64,000 bases of DNA from JAKACA01 sp049510975 (GCA_049510975.1 JBEKYM010000006.1:54925-118924), one strand, 5' to 3'. Numbered from the stretch's first letter, positions 25,301-34,418 are shown. The notes: generated from the sequence alone by a model not told the origin. Numbers and translations are program-made.

Positions 25301-26656
25301 ATGCCCGTGGTCAACCCGTATCTGGTCGGCAACTACGCACCCGTGACGACCGAGGAGACCGTGACGGATCTCCCCGTGTCCGGCACGCTCCCGAGCGTCC
25401 TTCGTGGCCGCTACCTGCGCAACGGCCCGAACCCGCTGGCGCCCCCAGAGCCATCCACCTACCACTGGTTCACGGGCGAGGGCATGGTCCACGGGATCCG
25501 CCTGGAGGAAGGGAGAGCCGCCTGGTACCGCAACCGCTGGGTGCGGTCGGCCGACGTGGCCACAGCACTGGGCGAGCAACCTCACCCTGGGCCGGTCGTG
25601 GACGGCATGGACTTTGCCGCCAACACGAACGTCATTGCTCACGCCGGCCGAACGTACGCGATCGTCGAGGCGGGAGCCCGGCCCTACGAGCTGACTGCCG
25701 AGCTCGAGACAGTCGGAGCATCGGATTTTCAGGGCACGCTGCCCGGGGGCTACACCGCCCATCCAAAGCGCGACCCGCAGACCGGGGAGCTGCACGCCAT
25801 CTCCTACTACTGGGGTTGGGGCAACCAGGTGCAGTACACGGTCGTCGGGGCAGACGGTCGAGTCCGCCGCGTCGTCGACATCCCCGTCGGTGGGCTCGTG
25901 TCGGTCCACGACATGTCGCTCACGACCCGGTACGCGGTCATCTACGACCTGCCGGTGGTGTTCAGTGCGGAGGCCTTGATGGAGGGTTTCGCCTTCCCGT
26001 ACCGCTGGTCTGACGACTATCCGAGCCGGGTCGGCCTGCTCCCGCTCGAGGGCGGTGCGGACGATGTCACGTGGTGCGACGTGGAGCCGTGTTACGTCTT
26101 TCACCCGATGAACGCCTACGACGAGGACGGCTCCGTCGTGGTCGACCTCGTGCGCCATCCGAAGATGTTCGCCTCCCATCTGAACGGTCCTGACGAGGGA
26201 CCGCCTGTGCTCGAGCGCTGGCACATCGACCCGATTGCCGCAAAGGTCACTACGGAGGTGGTGGACGACCGACCCCAAGAGTTCCCCCGAGTAGACGAGC
26301 GGGTCGTGGGCCGAACCCACCGCTTCGGCTACAGCGCAGCGCTTCGCGACCGTCAGCAGGACGAGGTCGGGTTCGACGTGGGCTCGGATCTGCTGAAGCA
26401 CGATTTGAAGGCCGGAACCACCGAGGCCAGACACGTCCGCGGAGGTGCCGGAGAGGCAGTCTTCGTTCCGGAGAACGCCACAGCGGCCGAGGACGACGGC
26501 TATGTGCTCAGCCTCGTCTACGACAACGAGCGCGATGCCAGTGACCTGCTCGTGCTTCACGCCCAGGACTTCACTGGAGAACCGGTCGCCGTCGTGCACC
26601 TGCCCGTGCGCGTGCCGTTCGGGTTCCACGGCAACTGGGCGCCAGACGGCACCTAA
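25301..26656 (+). CDS. Carotenoid oxygenase (RPE65/CCD family)
   Basis: A 451-residue non-haem iron enzyme. All four iron-binding histidines are visible: H154 (AHPKRDP), H203 (VHDMSLT), H268 (FHPMNAYDE) and H443 (FHGNWAP). The N-terminal VSGTLPSVLRGRYLRNGPNP and the C-terminal PFGFHGNW ending are classic. The family cleaves a carbon-carbon double bond of a carotenoid, apocarotenoid, stilbene or lignin-type alkene. No carotenoid synthesis genes are in this window. ATG 25301 was chosen because AAGGAGG is ideally spaced ahead of it; an upstream TTG reads through that ribosome site. Confidence 0.93.
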   Translation: MPVVNPYLVGNYAPVTTEETVTDLPVSGTLPSVLRGRYLRNGPNPLAPPEPSTYHWFTGEGMVHGIRLEEGRAAWYRNRWVRSADVATALGEQPHPGPVVDGMDFAANTNVIAHAGRTYAIVEAGARPYELTAELETVGASDFQGTLPGGYTAHPKRDPQTGELHAISYYWGWGNQVQYTVVGADGRVRRVVDIPVGGLVSVHDMSLTTRYAVIYDLPVVFSAEALMEGFAFPYRWSDDYPSRVGLLPLEGGADDVTWCDVEPCYVFHPMNAYDEDGSVVVDLVRHPKMFASHLNGPDEGPPVLERWHIDPIAAKVTTEVVDDRPQEFPRVDERVVGRTHRFGYSAALRDRQQDEVGFDVGSDLLKHDLKAGTTEARHVRGGAGEAVFVPENATAAEDDGYVLSLVYDNERDASDLLVLHAQDFTGEPVAVVHLPVRVPFGFHGNWAPDGT

Positions 26657-26835
26657 CCGCCGGAGCCCCGACGCCGCATGGCGGGGCGAGACCACCAAGG
26701 GCCGGAGTCTGCCGGCTCGTGCCATCAAATGGCACAGAACGTCACGCCTGAATTGCGTCAAGGCAACCTCCTGCCCTTGGAGGGCGGGGGCCCAATCGGA
26801 GGAACGCGGCGCGCCGCTGTCGATGGAGGTGGACG

Positions 26836-28260
26836 ATGAGTGAACCGGCCGAGGCGACCTTGGCAGCTGTTGCAGCAAGGGTCGAGGAGCTGAGCACGCT
26901 GTGCGAGCGTCTCGTTCGCGAGAACGCCGAGCTCCAGCTGATGGCTGCGGCTGCCGGCGGCAGGCCTGTCTCCGGCCAGTCCCCGCCACTCGCCGCCGGC
27001 GCGCTCCCAGGCCCTGTGGCTGAGGCTGCGCGAGCCGAGGGATCCGGCCCGTCGCCGGATCGGCCGGCGGACGGGCGCATCAACCGACGGACACTGGGCA
27101 AGCTGCTCGGAGCTACGGCCGCAGGTGTAGTCGGCGCTGCTGCGCTCGGCGAGATCGGAGCCTCGCCGGCGGCTGCGTCCGATGGCGACGCCGTTACCGC
27201 GGGCGGCCAGACAACGGCAGAAGCCTGCACGTCGGTGCTCTACGACGGGGCTAGCGGCTTTGCCGGCGTTGTCCTGCTCGGCAATGACTCCATCTACAGC
27301 GGTTCGTCGGCCGACTACCCGGCTGCCCTCGGCGGCTGGGCCGGCGCTGGCGCCACTGCGGGCAAGGGCGGGGTCCCGAGCGGGATCTACGGGTACACGG
27401 ACAATGGCGACGGCTACGGCGTCGTGGGTGTCAACAGCGGCCTTGTGGCGGGCTCGGGCGCAGGCGTGCTTGGCACGGCGGACGGGGCGAGCGCCATCGG
27501 GGTCGAGGCGATCAACTCCGCTGGGACGGCGATCGCCGGAACAAGCGACAGCACGGGGGGCGATGCGACCGCCATCATCGGGACGATCGCGAGCACGAGC
27601 CCAGGCGGGTTCTCCGCCGCCGTACGTGGTGTGAACAACGGCACCGGCGGGTTGGGCATCGGTGTCTGGGGTTCCCAAGCCGGAAGTGGCTGGGGAATGT
27701 ACGCGACCTCCGAGAGCGGGATCGCGGTGAACGCATCCGGCGGCAGCGGAACCGGGGTCGCCGCCGAGGGGGCGACCGCCGTCGCTGCAAGCGGTATCGA
27801 CGTCGGCCTCGTCGCGAGCGGAGCCCTGGCGGTGAGCGCTGAGGCCAGCGGTGCCGCCGGCGTCGCCGTCTCAGCGCTCGCCGACAGCAGTCAACCGGCA
27901 GTGAAGATTTCCAACACTGGCGCAGGGCGAGGGCTGCTCGTGAGCGGGCGGGGCTCGCTGGCCGCTGTCTATGCCGAGAACACCGGAGCAGGTGCCGCGC
28001 TGTATGCGACGGCGATCGGAAGCGACCCGGCGATCGACACGAGCAATCTGGGTGCCGGCCCTGGCCTCCAGGCACAGTCGGCCACCGGCCGAGGGGCTCT
28101 GTTCAGCGGCAAGGCTGCGCAGATCCAGCTGACTCCGGGAACCGGGGCCTCCCATCCCACCAATGGCGAGAAGGGCGATCTGTACGTCGACGCGTCTGGG
28201 CGGCTCTGGTTCTGCAAGCAAGGGGGCATCCACGTCGCCACGTGGGTACAACTCGCCTGA
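26836..28260 (+). CDS. Secreted Ala/Gly-rich beta-repeat protein with internal Tat-like signal
   Basis: 474 residues. The first 35 form a short coiled coil (LERCLVRENAEL-type heptads: RVEELSTLCERLVRENAELQ). A Pro-rich linker follows, then a twin-arginine segment INRRTLGKLLG plus a hydrophobic stretch at about 85-110. The rest is rich in Gly/Ala/Ser/Val, with loose repeats of the G-V-x-G type that suggest a beta-helix. The end, GEKGDLYVDASGRLWFCKQG, resembles the C-terminal module of phage tail-fibre-like secreted proteins. GGAGGTGGA precedes the ATG. Export by Tat with such a long n-region is unusual but known in actinobacteria. Function unknown. Confidence 0.7.
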   Translation: MSEPAEATLAAVAARVEELSTLCERLVRENAELQLMAAAAGGRPVSGQSPPLAAGALPGPVAEAARAEGSGPSPDRPADGRINRRTLGKLLGATAAGVVGAAALGEIGASPAAASDGDAVTAGGQTTAEACTSVLYDGASGFAGVVLLGNDSIYSGSSADYPAALGGWAGAGATAGKGGVPSGIYGYTDNGDGYGVVGVNSGLVAGSGAGVLGTADGASAIGVEAINSAGTAIAGTSDSTGGDATAIIGTIASTSPGGFSAAVRGVNNGTGGLGIGVWGSQAGSGWGMYATSESGIAVNASGGSGTGVAAEGATAVAASGIDVGLVASGALAVSAEASGAAGVAVSALADSSQPAVKISNTGAGRGLLVSGRGSLAAVYAENTGAGAALYATAIGSDPAIDTSNLGAGPGLQAQSATGRGALFSGKAAQIQLTPGTGASHPTNGEKGDLYVDASGRLWFCKQGGIHVATWVQLA

Positions 28261-28443
28261 GGCCGACCGACGCGGTCAAGTCGGCTGCATGACGGCACTG
28301 ATTCCGGAGACGCTCTCGCCGGCGGTCACCTGAACCGGCATGGCATTCGACCGCCGGCCGATGTTGCGCCACCACTGGCTCGATGCAAGCGTTCCTGCAG
28401 TCGTGCTGTCACAGTCTCGGGAGCCGGCCGAGGCAGGACCTGA

Positions 28444-29016
28444 TCAGGGCGTGGGCGGGCGGGACTGGTCGGCGAGGGAGGCGAGGAGCTTGCGCAAGAG
28501 GTCGTTCAGTTGCTGCTTGTCATCGGCGCTGAGACGGTCCAGGAGCTGGCGCTCGCGTCTTGCCTGGACGTTGACATATCGGTCGAGGGTCGCTCGGCCC
28601 TGCGCCGTCATCTCGACGACCTTGCCGCGGCGGTCATTGGGGTCGCCGAGTCGGACGACGAGTCCGGCCGCTTCGAGCTTGTCGAGCTGGTTGGTCATAG
28701 TGCCAGTGGACACGAGCAGACTCTTTGCAATTTCCCCCTGCCCAAGGGACCCGCGAGTCAGCCGAAAGAGGATCTTGAGCTCGCCGTGAGCGAGGCCGAC
28801 CTGGTCGCGCGTGTCAACGGCAGCGCGCTCGAGACGACGCTGTGCCATCTGCACCCTCGAGACGATGGCTTCCACGTCGGGGTCGATCTCCGACCACGCC
28901 TCCCTTGCCCATCGAACGTGGGCGTCGATGTCGTCGTCCGCGCACTGTTCGAGGTTCTCGGCCGGCGAAGCAGAGGAACGCCGGCCCTTCGCGTCGGCCT
29001 TCATCCCTTCAAGCAT
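28444..29016 (-). CDS. MarR family transcriptional regulator
   Basis: About 190 residues. The winged helix is GLAHGELKILFRLTRG, GEIAKSLLVSTGTMTNQLDKL and LVVRLGDPNDRRGKVVEMT, the standard MarR wing. A 40-residue N-terminal extension precedes it. ATG 29016 has GGAG at proper distance; further in-frame upstream codons read through the operator region. Two ACTTG/CAAGT dyads and a divergent promoter lie directly upstream, so autorepression and control of the short + strand ORF are expected. The ligand is unknown. Confidence 0.88.
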   Translation of the reverse strand: MLEGMKADAKGRRSSASPAENLEQCADDDIDAHVRWAREAWSEIDPDVEAIVSRVQMAQRRLERAAVDTRDQVGLAHGELKILFRLTRGSLGQGEIAKSLLVSTGTMTNQLDKLEAAGLVVRLGDPNDRRGKVVEMTAQGRATLDRYVNVQARRERQLLDRLSADDKQQLNDLLRKLLASLADQSRPPTP

Positions 29017-29028
29017 AACGCTCCGGTT

Positions 29029-29075
29029 ACTTGATGACAAGTAGCTTGACATACAGCTTAGTTTCAAGTAACTTG
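29029..29075 (+). promoter_or_regulatory. MarR operators overlapping a sigma-70-type promoter
   Basis: Two inverted repeats, ACTTG-ATGA-CAAGT (29029-29042) and CAAGT-A-ACTTG (29065-29075), share the same half-site. Between and within them is a + strand promoter: TTGACA (29046-29051), 17 bases, TAACTT (29069-29074). MarR bound at either site would block it and the regulator's own promoter. Confidence 0.6.
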
Positions 29076-29119
29076 ACAACAAGCGATCTGGAAAGGCCGG
29101 AGGCGCGAGGAGGTGTGAA

Positions 29120-29368
29120 GTGTTCCCGATGTCGTTGTCAGACCTTGCGAGGGCCCATCAAGAAGACTTGAGCCGCAGAACCGCGCGGGAAGCGGTCACC
29201 CGACGCGGCCGCCTGGTCCGGCAGACGGGTGAGCTCAGCGATTGGCTGGCTGCTGCCTGGAGTGACGGCTTGCGGCGATCGCAGCCCGAACCAAGGCCAC
29301 GCGTGCGGTCGCCGAGGCCGGTCGCCGGCCCGGCGTGCAACCAGGGTCTCGCCGAAAGCGCCCGGTGA
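29120..29368 (+). CDS. Small basic protein of unknown function
   Basis: An 82-residue ORF starting at GTG, five bases after AGGAGG and 38 bases after the predicted start of transcription of the divergent promoter. It is Arg-rich, with an amphipathic N-terminal half (LSDLARAHQEDLSRRTAREA). It has no signal peptide, no cysteine pair and no family I recognise. A good promoter, operator and ribosome site make it more credible than its composition would. The Pro/Arg-rich second half could still be chance coding. It might be the target gene of the MarR regulator. Confidence 0.5.
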   Translation: MFPMSLSDLARAHQEDLSRRTAREAVTRRGRLVRQTGELSDWLAAAWSDGLRRSQPEPRPRVRSPRPVAGPACNQGLAESAR

Positions 29369-29452
29369 CGAGTCCATTCATGCTGCGGCTTCTGCTGCTC
29401 TGTCCCTGATCCACCCTCTCGCAGCTGTTCCTCGTCGGCGAGATGCGGCGCC

Positions 29453-30583
29453 TTATGGCAGGCGTTGTCGGTACCACTTCGCGCCCCCGTCGGTCGTGCG
29501 ATAGGCGGCGATGTCGTCGTCGGCATCCTGGCCGACCGCCTCGCAGGTCCGCGCGCCCGGGCAGGCGACACCGAGGAGGTACGGCGCCCCGGCGACCGGC
29601 TGGGCTGTCCACGTGCGACCGCCGTCGGTCGACCCGATGATCGCTGTGGTCGACCCCAGGCCGACTGCCTCGCACACGCCGGCCGGCGTGCATGCCACGC
29701 TCGTCAGGTCATCCATCCCCTTCGGGATGTGCCGGCGGAACCACTTGACGCCGCCGTCATGAGTAGAGACGAGCACGCCGACCTCACGTCGGCCGCTGTC
29801 GATGGCATCGATGCCGACGGCAACGCAGCGCGTCAGCGAGTAACAGGACACGCCGTTCAGTTCCTGCACCGACGCCGGCAATGCCTGCGGGACCCAAGTG
29901 GTCCCGCCATCGGAGGTTCGAGCCGCTCCACTCCCGTAGCCAACAGCCTCGCAGGTGGTCGTCGACGGACACGAGATCCCGTTGACCAGATTCGCACCGG
30001 CGGGAGCCTGCTGCGACGCCCAAGACGCGCCGCCGTTCACAGTGCCGAAGATCATGCCCTCGTTGCCGGTCGCTTCGCAGACCTCGATCGAGGGGCAAGC
30101 GACCCCGAGAAAGAAACCGCCAACGATCGCCGCCGGCTGCGCCGTCCACGACTGCCCACCACTGGTCGTGCCGTAGATGGCGCCCGAGTCGCCGTTGCCG
30201 CTACCGACTACTTCGCAGATCACCGCCGTGGCGCAGGACACCGCAGCCAGTGCACCGACTCCGGGAGGCGCCGCCAGCTGTTGCCACGTGCGCCCGCCGT
30301 TCGTCGTGCCGATGACCGAACCGCCGCTCACGTCGTCGACTTCGCCGGTCACCAAGCACACCCGCGAGCTCACGCAACTAATTCCTGTCAGGTTTCCGAA
30401 GACCGGAGCGCGTGAGGCCGTGGACCGAGAAACCGTCGCGGCGGCTTTCGCCGACGGCGGTGATATCGCGAGCGCAGTGCAGGCGGCGGCGCCAACGGCC
30501 AGCAACGCGACGAGCCGCCGGTGCCTCCGCTCACCGACGGCTACTGACGTCCCCACCCTCCTCGAAAAGCAAGCCGATGCCAC
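29453..30583 (-). CDS. Secreted Asp-box beta-propeller protein (7 repeats)
   Basis: About 376 residues. GTG 30583 was chosen for GGGAGGAGAAGGGAC ahead of it and because it gives a signal peptide (LVALLAVGAAACTALAISPP). The mature part contains seven repeats of about 47 residues. Each has a Cx5C motif followed by a small-x-G pair (SCPSTTTCEAVG) and an Asp-box (STDGGRTW, TTDGGAKW). Seven repeats fit one seven-bladed propeller of the sialidase/Ycf48 type. The long frame upstream of 30583 is non-coding. Function unknown: no sialidase active-site arginines could be identified. Confidence 0.85.
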   Translation of the reverse strand: MASACFSRRVGTSVAVGERRHRRLVALLAVGAAACTALAISPPSAKAAATVSRSTASRAPVFGNLTGISCVSSRVCLVTGEVDDVSGGSVIGTTNGGRTWQQLAAPPGVGALAAVSCATAVICEVVGSGNGDSGAIYGTTSGGQSWTAQPAAIVGGFFLGVACPSIEVCEATGNEGMIFGTVNGGASWASQQAPAGANLVNGISCPSTTTCEAVGYGSGAARTSDGGTTWVPQALPASVQELNGVSCYSLTRCVAVGIDAIDSGRREVGVLVSTHDGGVKWFRRHIPKGMDDLTSVACTPAGVCEAVGLGSTTAIIGSTDGGRTWTAQPVAGAPYLLGVACPGARTCEAVGQDADDDIAAYRTTDGGAKWYRQRLP

Positions 30584-30675
30584 GTCCCTTCTCCTCCCGA
30601 CGCCGCGAACTCTACGCCGCAGCCTGTCGACGTGACCACTGCCGATGCCATCCACTGAGACGCATGCACCGAGCC

Positions 30676-31698
30676 TCAGGTGGCCGCTCGCCGCGCATCG
30701 CCGGCGATACGCCGAACGATGGCGGCGGCCGGCTCGGCGGTCACCTGGCGCCAGCCGGTTCCGGCCCAGAGGTTGGGCACGCTGGTGTCGCCGGCTTGGG
30801 TGGCGGCGGCGCGGAGGGGGCGGGTGAGGTGGTGCACCTCCGGGTACGCCTGAGGCGCCTGCCCGTCGTGCTCGAGAGCGAAGCGGTTCGCCAGCCCGCG
30901 GCCAAAGCGTCCGCTGTAGGCCCGCGTCAGGATCGTGTCGGAGAACAGCTCGCCCAGTAGCGCTTGCCGGTACGCCGCAGCCGTGCCGGCCTCGGTCGCA
31001 CACAGGAGCGCGGTCCCGAGCTGGACGGCGATGGCGCCAAGGCGCATCGCTGCGGCGGCGTCGCCTCCTGTCATGATCCCGCCACTGGCGATGACGGGAA
31101 CACCGGTCGTCCCACGCACCTCCTCCAGCAGTGACAACAGCGGGATCCGGCGAGCGCTCAGGCCGGCGAAGCTGCCCTGGTGGCCTCCCGCCTCGCTTCC
31201 CTGGACGATCAGCAGGTCGGCACCGGAATCGGCAGCGATGCGGGCCTCGGGCGCCGACGTGACGGTCACGGCAACCTGCAAATCGGCCCGGTGCAGCCAC
31301 TCGACCGTCTCCGAGCTGGGGCAGCCGAACGTGAAGCTGACGAGATGCACGTGGGTTGACGCAACCACTTCCAGCTTGGCCTCATAGCCGTCGTCCTCCC
31401 AGCGAGCGTCTCCGAGGGCCACACCAAGGCGCTCTGCCTCCGGCCGGAGGATGGCCGCATAGGCGGCGATCCCGGAACGATCACCCGGCGTGGACGGCAT
31501 GAACAGATTCACGCCCAAGGGAGCATCTGTCAGCGCACGGGTTTGGGTGATGGCCTCACGGAGAGCTCCGGCCGAGAGGTAGCCGGCAGCGACGAAGCCG
31601 TAGCCGCCGGCGCGAGACACCGCTGCGGTCAACGCCGGCGTGGAGGGACCTCCTGCCATCGGTGCTTGGACGATCGGCAGCTCGCTCGGCAAGTTCAC
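30676..31698 (-). CDS. Nitronate monooxygenase (2-nitropropane dioxygenase family)
   Basis: A 340-residue FMN-dependent TIM-barrel enzyme. Motifs: IVQAPMAGGPSTPALTAAVS, GGYGFVAAGYLS, PLGVNLF, and IVQGSEAGGHQG with the catalytic His. Phosphate-binding ASGGIMTGGDAAAAMRLGA and VQLGTALL follow. It oxidises alkyl nitronates such as propionate-3-nitronate to carbonyl compounds and nitrite. GTG start. It is divergent from the BVMO-esterase fusion gene (128 bases between starts), which raises the possibility of joint regulation. Confidence 0.9.
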   Translation of the reverse strand: MNLPSELPIVQAPMAGGPSTPALTAAVSRAGGYGFVAAGYLSAGALREAITQTRALTDAPLGVNLFMPSTPGDRSGIAAYAAILRPEAERLGVALGDARWEDDGYEAKLEVVASTHVHLVSFTFGCPSSETVEWLHRADLQVAVTVTSAPEARIAADSGADLLIVQGSEAGGHQGSFAGLSARRIPLLSLLEEVRGTTGVPVIASGGIMTGGDAAAAMRLGAIAVQLGTALLCATEAGTAAAYRQALLGELFSDTILTRAYSGRFGRGLANRFALEHDGQAPQAYPEVHHLTRPLRAAATQAGDTSVPNLWAGTGWRQVTAEPAAAIVRRIAGDARRAAT

Positions 31699-31826
31699 GC
31701 CACGAAGTTTTGCTCATGGCGTGGTGCTCGTCGGGCGCCGCCTAGTGTCCCCGGGCGGTCGTCGGGTGGCAGACTGAAACGAGCGGTGACCGAGTGAGGC
31801 CACCGCCGAGTGGGGGAGTTCGAACA

Positions 31827-34418
31827 GTGTCGTCAGGCAATGGGTCCAGCGTTCCGAACGAAGTGGACGTCGTCGTAGTGGGCACCGGGTTCGCCGGGCT
31901 CTATCTGCTCCACCGATTGCGGAAGCTCGGCCTGTCCGCCAAGGCGTTCGACGCCGCCGGCGACGTCGGGGGAACCTGGTATTGGAACCGCTACCCCGGT
32001 GCCCGCTGCGACATCCCGACCACTGACTACGCCTACAGCTTTGACCCAGAGCTCGAGCAGGACTGGACGTGGTCCGAGAAGTACGCCACTCAGCCCGAGA
32101 TCCTGTCGTACCTGCGGCACGTCGCCGACCGGTACGACCTTCGTCGCGACATCGAGTTCTCCACGAGCGTTGCCTCGGCCACCTGGGACGAGTCGGCAGC
32201 GCGCTGGCAGGTGGTCACCGATCGGGGCGACCAGGTCATCTGCCGCTTCTACGTGATGGCGAGTGGATGCTTGTCCCTGCCCAAGTCGCCCGAGCTCGAC
32301 GGTGCCGAGCGCTTCCGTGGCGATGTCTATTACACGAGCAGGTGGCCCCACGAGGGGGTCGACTTCACCGGCAAACGCGTGGCGGTGATCGGTACGGGCT
32401 CGTCCGGCATCCAGTCGATCCCCCTCATCGCTGCCGAAGCAGCTCAGCTGACCGTCTTCCAGCGCACACCGAACTTCTCGATCCCGGCGCACAACGGTCC
32501 CCCGGCCGCCGAACGCCTCGCCGCGCTGGAGCGCGACCGGGCTGCCTATCGGGAGTCGGCAAGGTGGTCGCGAGGAGGAGTCCCCGCCGAGCTGACCGAC
32601 GTCAGCGGCGTCACCGCCACCGCGGAGGTGCGGCGGGCGCGTTTCGAGGCGGCATGGGAGGCGGGCGAGCTGTTCGCCATCCTCGGCGTGTTCAACGACC
32701 TCATGTTGAACCCGGCGTCGAACGACATCGTCGCGGAGATGATCCGCGAGCGCATCCGATCGATCGTCCTCGACCCGGCGACTGCAGCTGCGCTGTGCCC
32801 CTCCGACCATCCGTTCGGCACGAAGCGACCCTGCCTCGACAGCAACTACTTCCAGACGTACAACCTGCCTCACGTTCGGCTCGTCGACCTCCGTAGGGAG
32901 CCGATCTCCACCGTCACCGAGGCGGGGATCGATACCGTTGGCGAGTCCTTCGAGTTCGATGCGATCGTCTACGCCACCGGGTTCGATGCCATGACCGGAC
33001 CGATCGTCGCCGTCGACATCAGCGGCCGCGGCGGCGTCACGTTGAAAGAGGAGTGGGCCGACGGACCGTCGGCCTATCTCGGTCTCGCCGCGGTCGGGTT
33101 TCCCAACTTCTTCATGATCACCGGACCCGGATCCCCGTCGGTCATGTCCAACATGGTGGTGTCGATCGAGCAGCACGTTGACTGGGTCGTCGAGTGCATC
33201 GACCACATCGGGACGGAGGGCTACGACACCGTCGAGCCGACGCCCGTCGCTCAGGTCGGCTGGATGCAGCATGTCGCCGACTGCGCTGCCATCACCCTCT
33301 ACCCCACCGCCAACTCGTGGTACATGGGAGCCAACGTCCCTGGCAAACCACGGGTTTTCTTGCCCTACATCGGCGGCGTCGACGCCTACCGCGCAGTCTG
33401 TGACGAGGTGGTGGCGGCTGATTACCTCGGTTTTAGGTTCACGGGCTCGAAAGGCTCGCACTGCAACGACGGCGTGGTCCGCCGAATACAGCCTGACGTG
33501 GCGATGGTGCTCGAGATGATGGCGGCGATGGAGTTGCCCCCGCTCGAGTCGATGACGGTCGAGGATGCCAGGGCGTTCATGACGGCGACCGCCGCCATGA
33601 GCCCGCCCGGTCCGAACGTGGGTGAGATCGTCGACGGCGTGCTGCCGGGCGCCGCCGGTGAGCTCGAGTATCGGCTCTACCGGCCTGCATCGGCCGGACC
33701 CCATCCTGTTGTCGCCTACTTCCACGGAGGCGGCTGGGTACTTGGTGGTCGGGACTCCGACGATCCCCTCTGTCGCGACCTGTGTGCCCGGTCGGACGCC
33801 ATCATCGTCTCGGTGAACTACCGTCACGCTCCCGAGACCCGGTTCCCCGCAGCCGCCGAGGATGCCTTTGCGGCGGTGCGTTGGATCGCGGCCAACGCAG
33901 CCGAGCTGGGTGGAATCCCGGGCCAGCTGGCCGTCGCCGGATGGAGCGCCGGCGGCAACGTTGCGGCTGTCGCCTGCCAGCTCGCCCGCGACGCAGGTGG
34001 ACCTGACCTCGTCGGCCAACTGCTGTTGTCACCGGTGACCGACTCCGACATGAGTCGTCCCTCCTATCAGGAGAACGCGGAGGGCTATGTCCTGACCGCC
34101 GCCTTGATGAGATGGTTCTGGGATCACTACTGCGATCCGGCCGACCGCATGAATGCAAAGGCATCTCCTCTGCGTGGCGACCTGTCGAACCTTCCCCCGG
34201 CGCTGATCGTGACCGCCGAGTTCGATCCTCTCCGTGACGAGGGGGTGGCCTACGCAGAAGCGCTCGCCGACGCCGGGGTTCCGGTGCGCCACCTCGCTGC
34301 CCGCGGCCACATCCACACCTCGGTGCCCATGGTCGACGTGGTCCTCTCCGGCGCGAACGTACGTGCCGAGATGGCCCTCGCAATTCGGAGCTTCTTCCCC
34401 GCCGCCGTCCGCGTCTGA
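31827..34418 (+). CDS. Baeyer-Villiger-type flavin monooxygenase fused to an HSL-family alpha/beta hydrolase
   Basis: One 863-residue protein with two complete enzymes. Residues 10-545 are a class B flavoprotein: FAD motif VGTGFAGLYLLHRL, GGTWYWNRYPGARCD, second Rossmann motif VIGTGSSGIQ, active-site arginine R334 (TKRPCLDSNYFQTYN) and ATGFD. The BVMO fingerprint is FRGDVYYTSRWP at 163-174, where Tyr169 stands in the place of the usual His. Residues 575-863 are a type IV esterase: HGGGW at 633, S707 in GWSAGG, D800 in AEFDPLRDE and H830 in GHIHTS. Predicted chemistry: a ketone is oxidised to an ester or lactone, then hydrolysed. GTG 31827 follows GGGGGAG. No frameshift or stop lies between the domains. 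Confidence 0.92.
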   Translation: MSSGNGSSVPNEVDVVVVGTGFAGLYLLHRLRKLGLSAKAFDAAGDVGGTWYWNRYPGARCDIPTTDYAYSFDPELEQDWTWSEKYATQPEILSYLRHVADRYDLRRDIEFSTSVASATWDESAARWQVVTDRGDQVICRFYVMASGCLSLPKSPELDGAERFRGDVYYTSRWPHEGVDFTGKRVAVIGTGSSGIQSIPLIAAEAAQLTVFQRTPNFSIPAHNGPPAAERLAALERDRAAYRESARWSRGGVPAELTDVSGVTATAEVRRARFEAAWEAGELFAILGVFNDLMLNPASNDIVAEMIRERIRSIVLDPATAAALCPSDHPFGTKRPCLDSNYFQTYNLPHVRLVDLRREPISTVTEAGIDTVGESFEFDAIVYATGFDAMTGPIVAVDISGRGGVTLKEEWADGPSAYLGLAAVGFPNFFMITGPGSPSVMSNMVVSIEQHVDWVVECIDHIGTEGYDTVEPTPVAQVGWMQHVADCAAITLYPTANSWYMGANVPGKPRVFLPYIGGVDAYRAVCDEVVAADYLGFRFTGSKGSHCNDGVVRRIQPDVAMVLEMMAAMELPPLESMTVEDARAFMTATAAMSPPGPNVGEIVDGVLPGAAGELEYRLYRPASAGPHPVVAYFHGGGWVLGGRDSDDPLCRDLCARSDAIIVSVNYRHAPETRFPAAAEDAFAAVRWIAANAAELGGIPGQLAVAGWSAGGNVAAVACQLARDAGGPDLVGQLLLSPVTDSDMSRPSYQENAEGYVLTAALMRWFWDHYCDPADRMNAKASPLRGDLSNLPPALIVTAEFDPLRDEGVAYAEALADAGVPVRHLAARGHIHTSVPMVDVVLSGANVRAEMALAIRSFFPAAVRV

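Noticed and set aside
30584..31300. Extension of the Asp-box protein through the nitronate monooxygenase gene
   Set aside because: It is out-of-frame shadow of the monooxygenase. The strong ribosome site and signal peptide fix the start at 30583.
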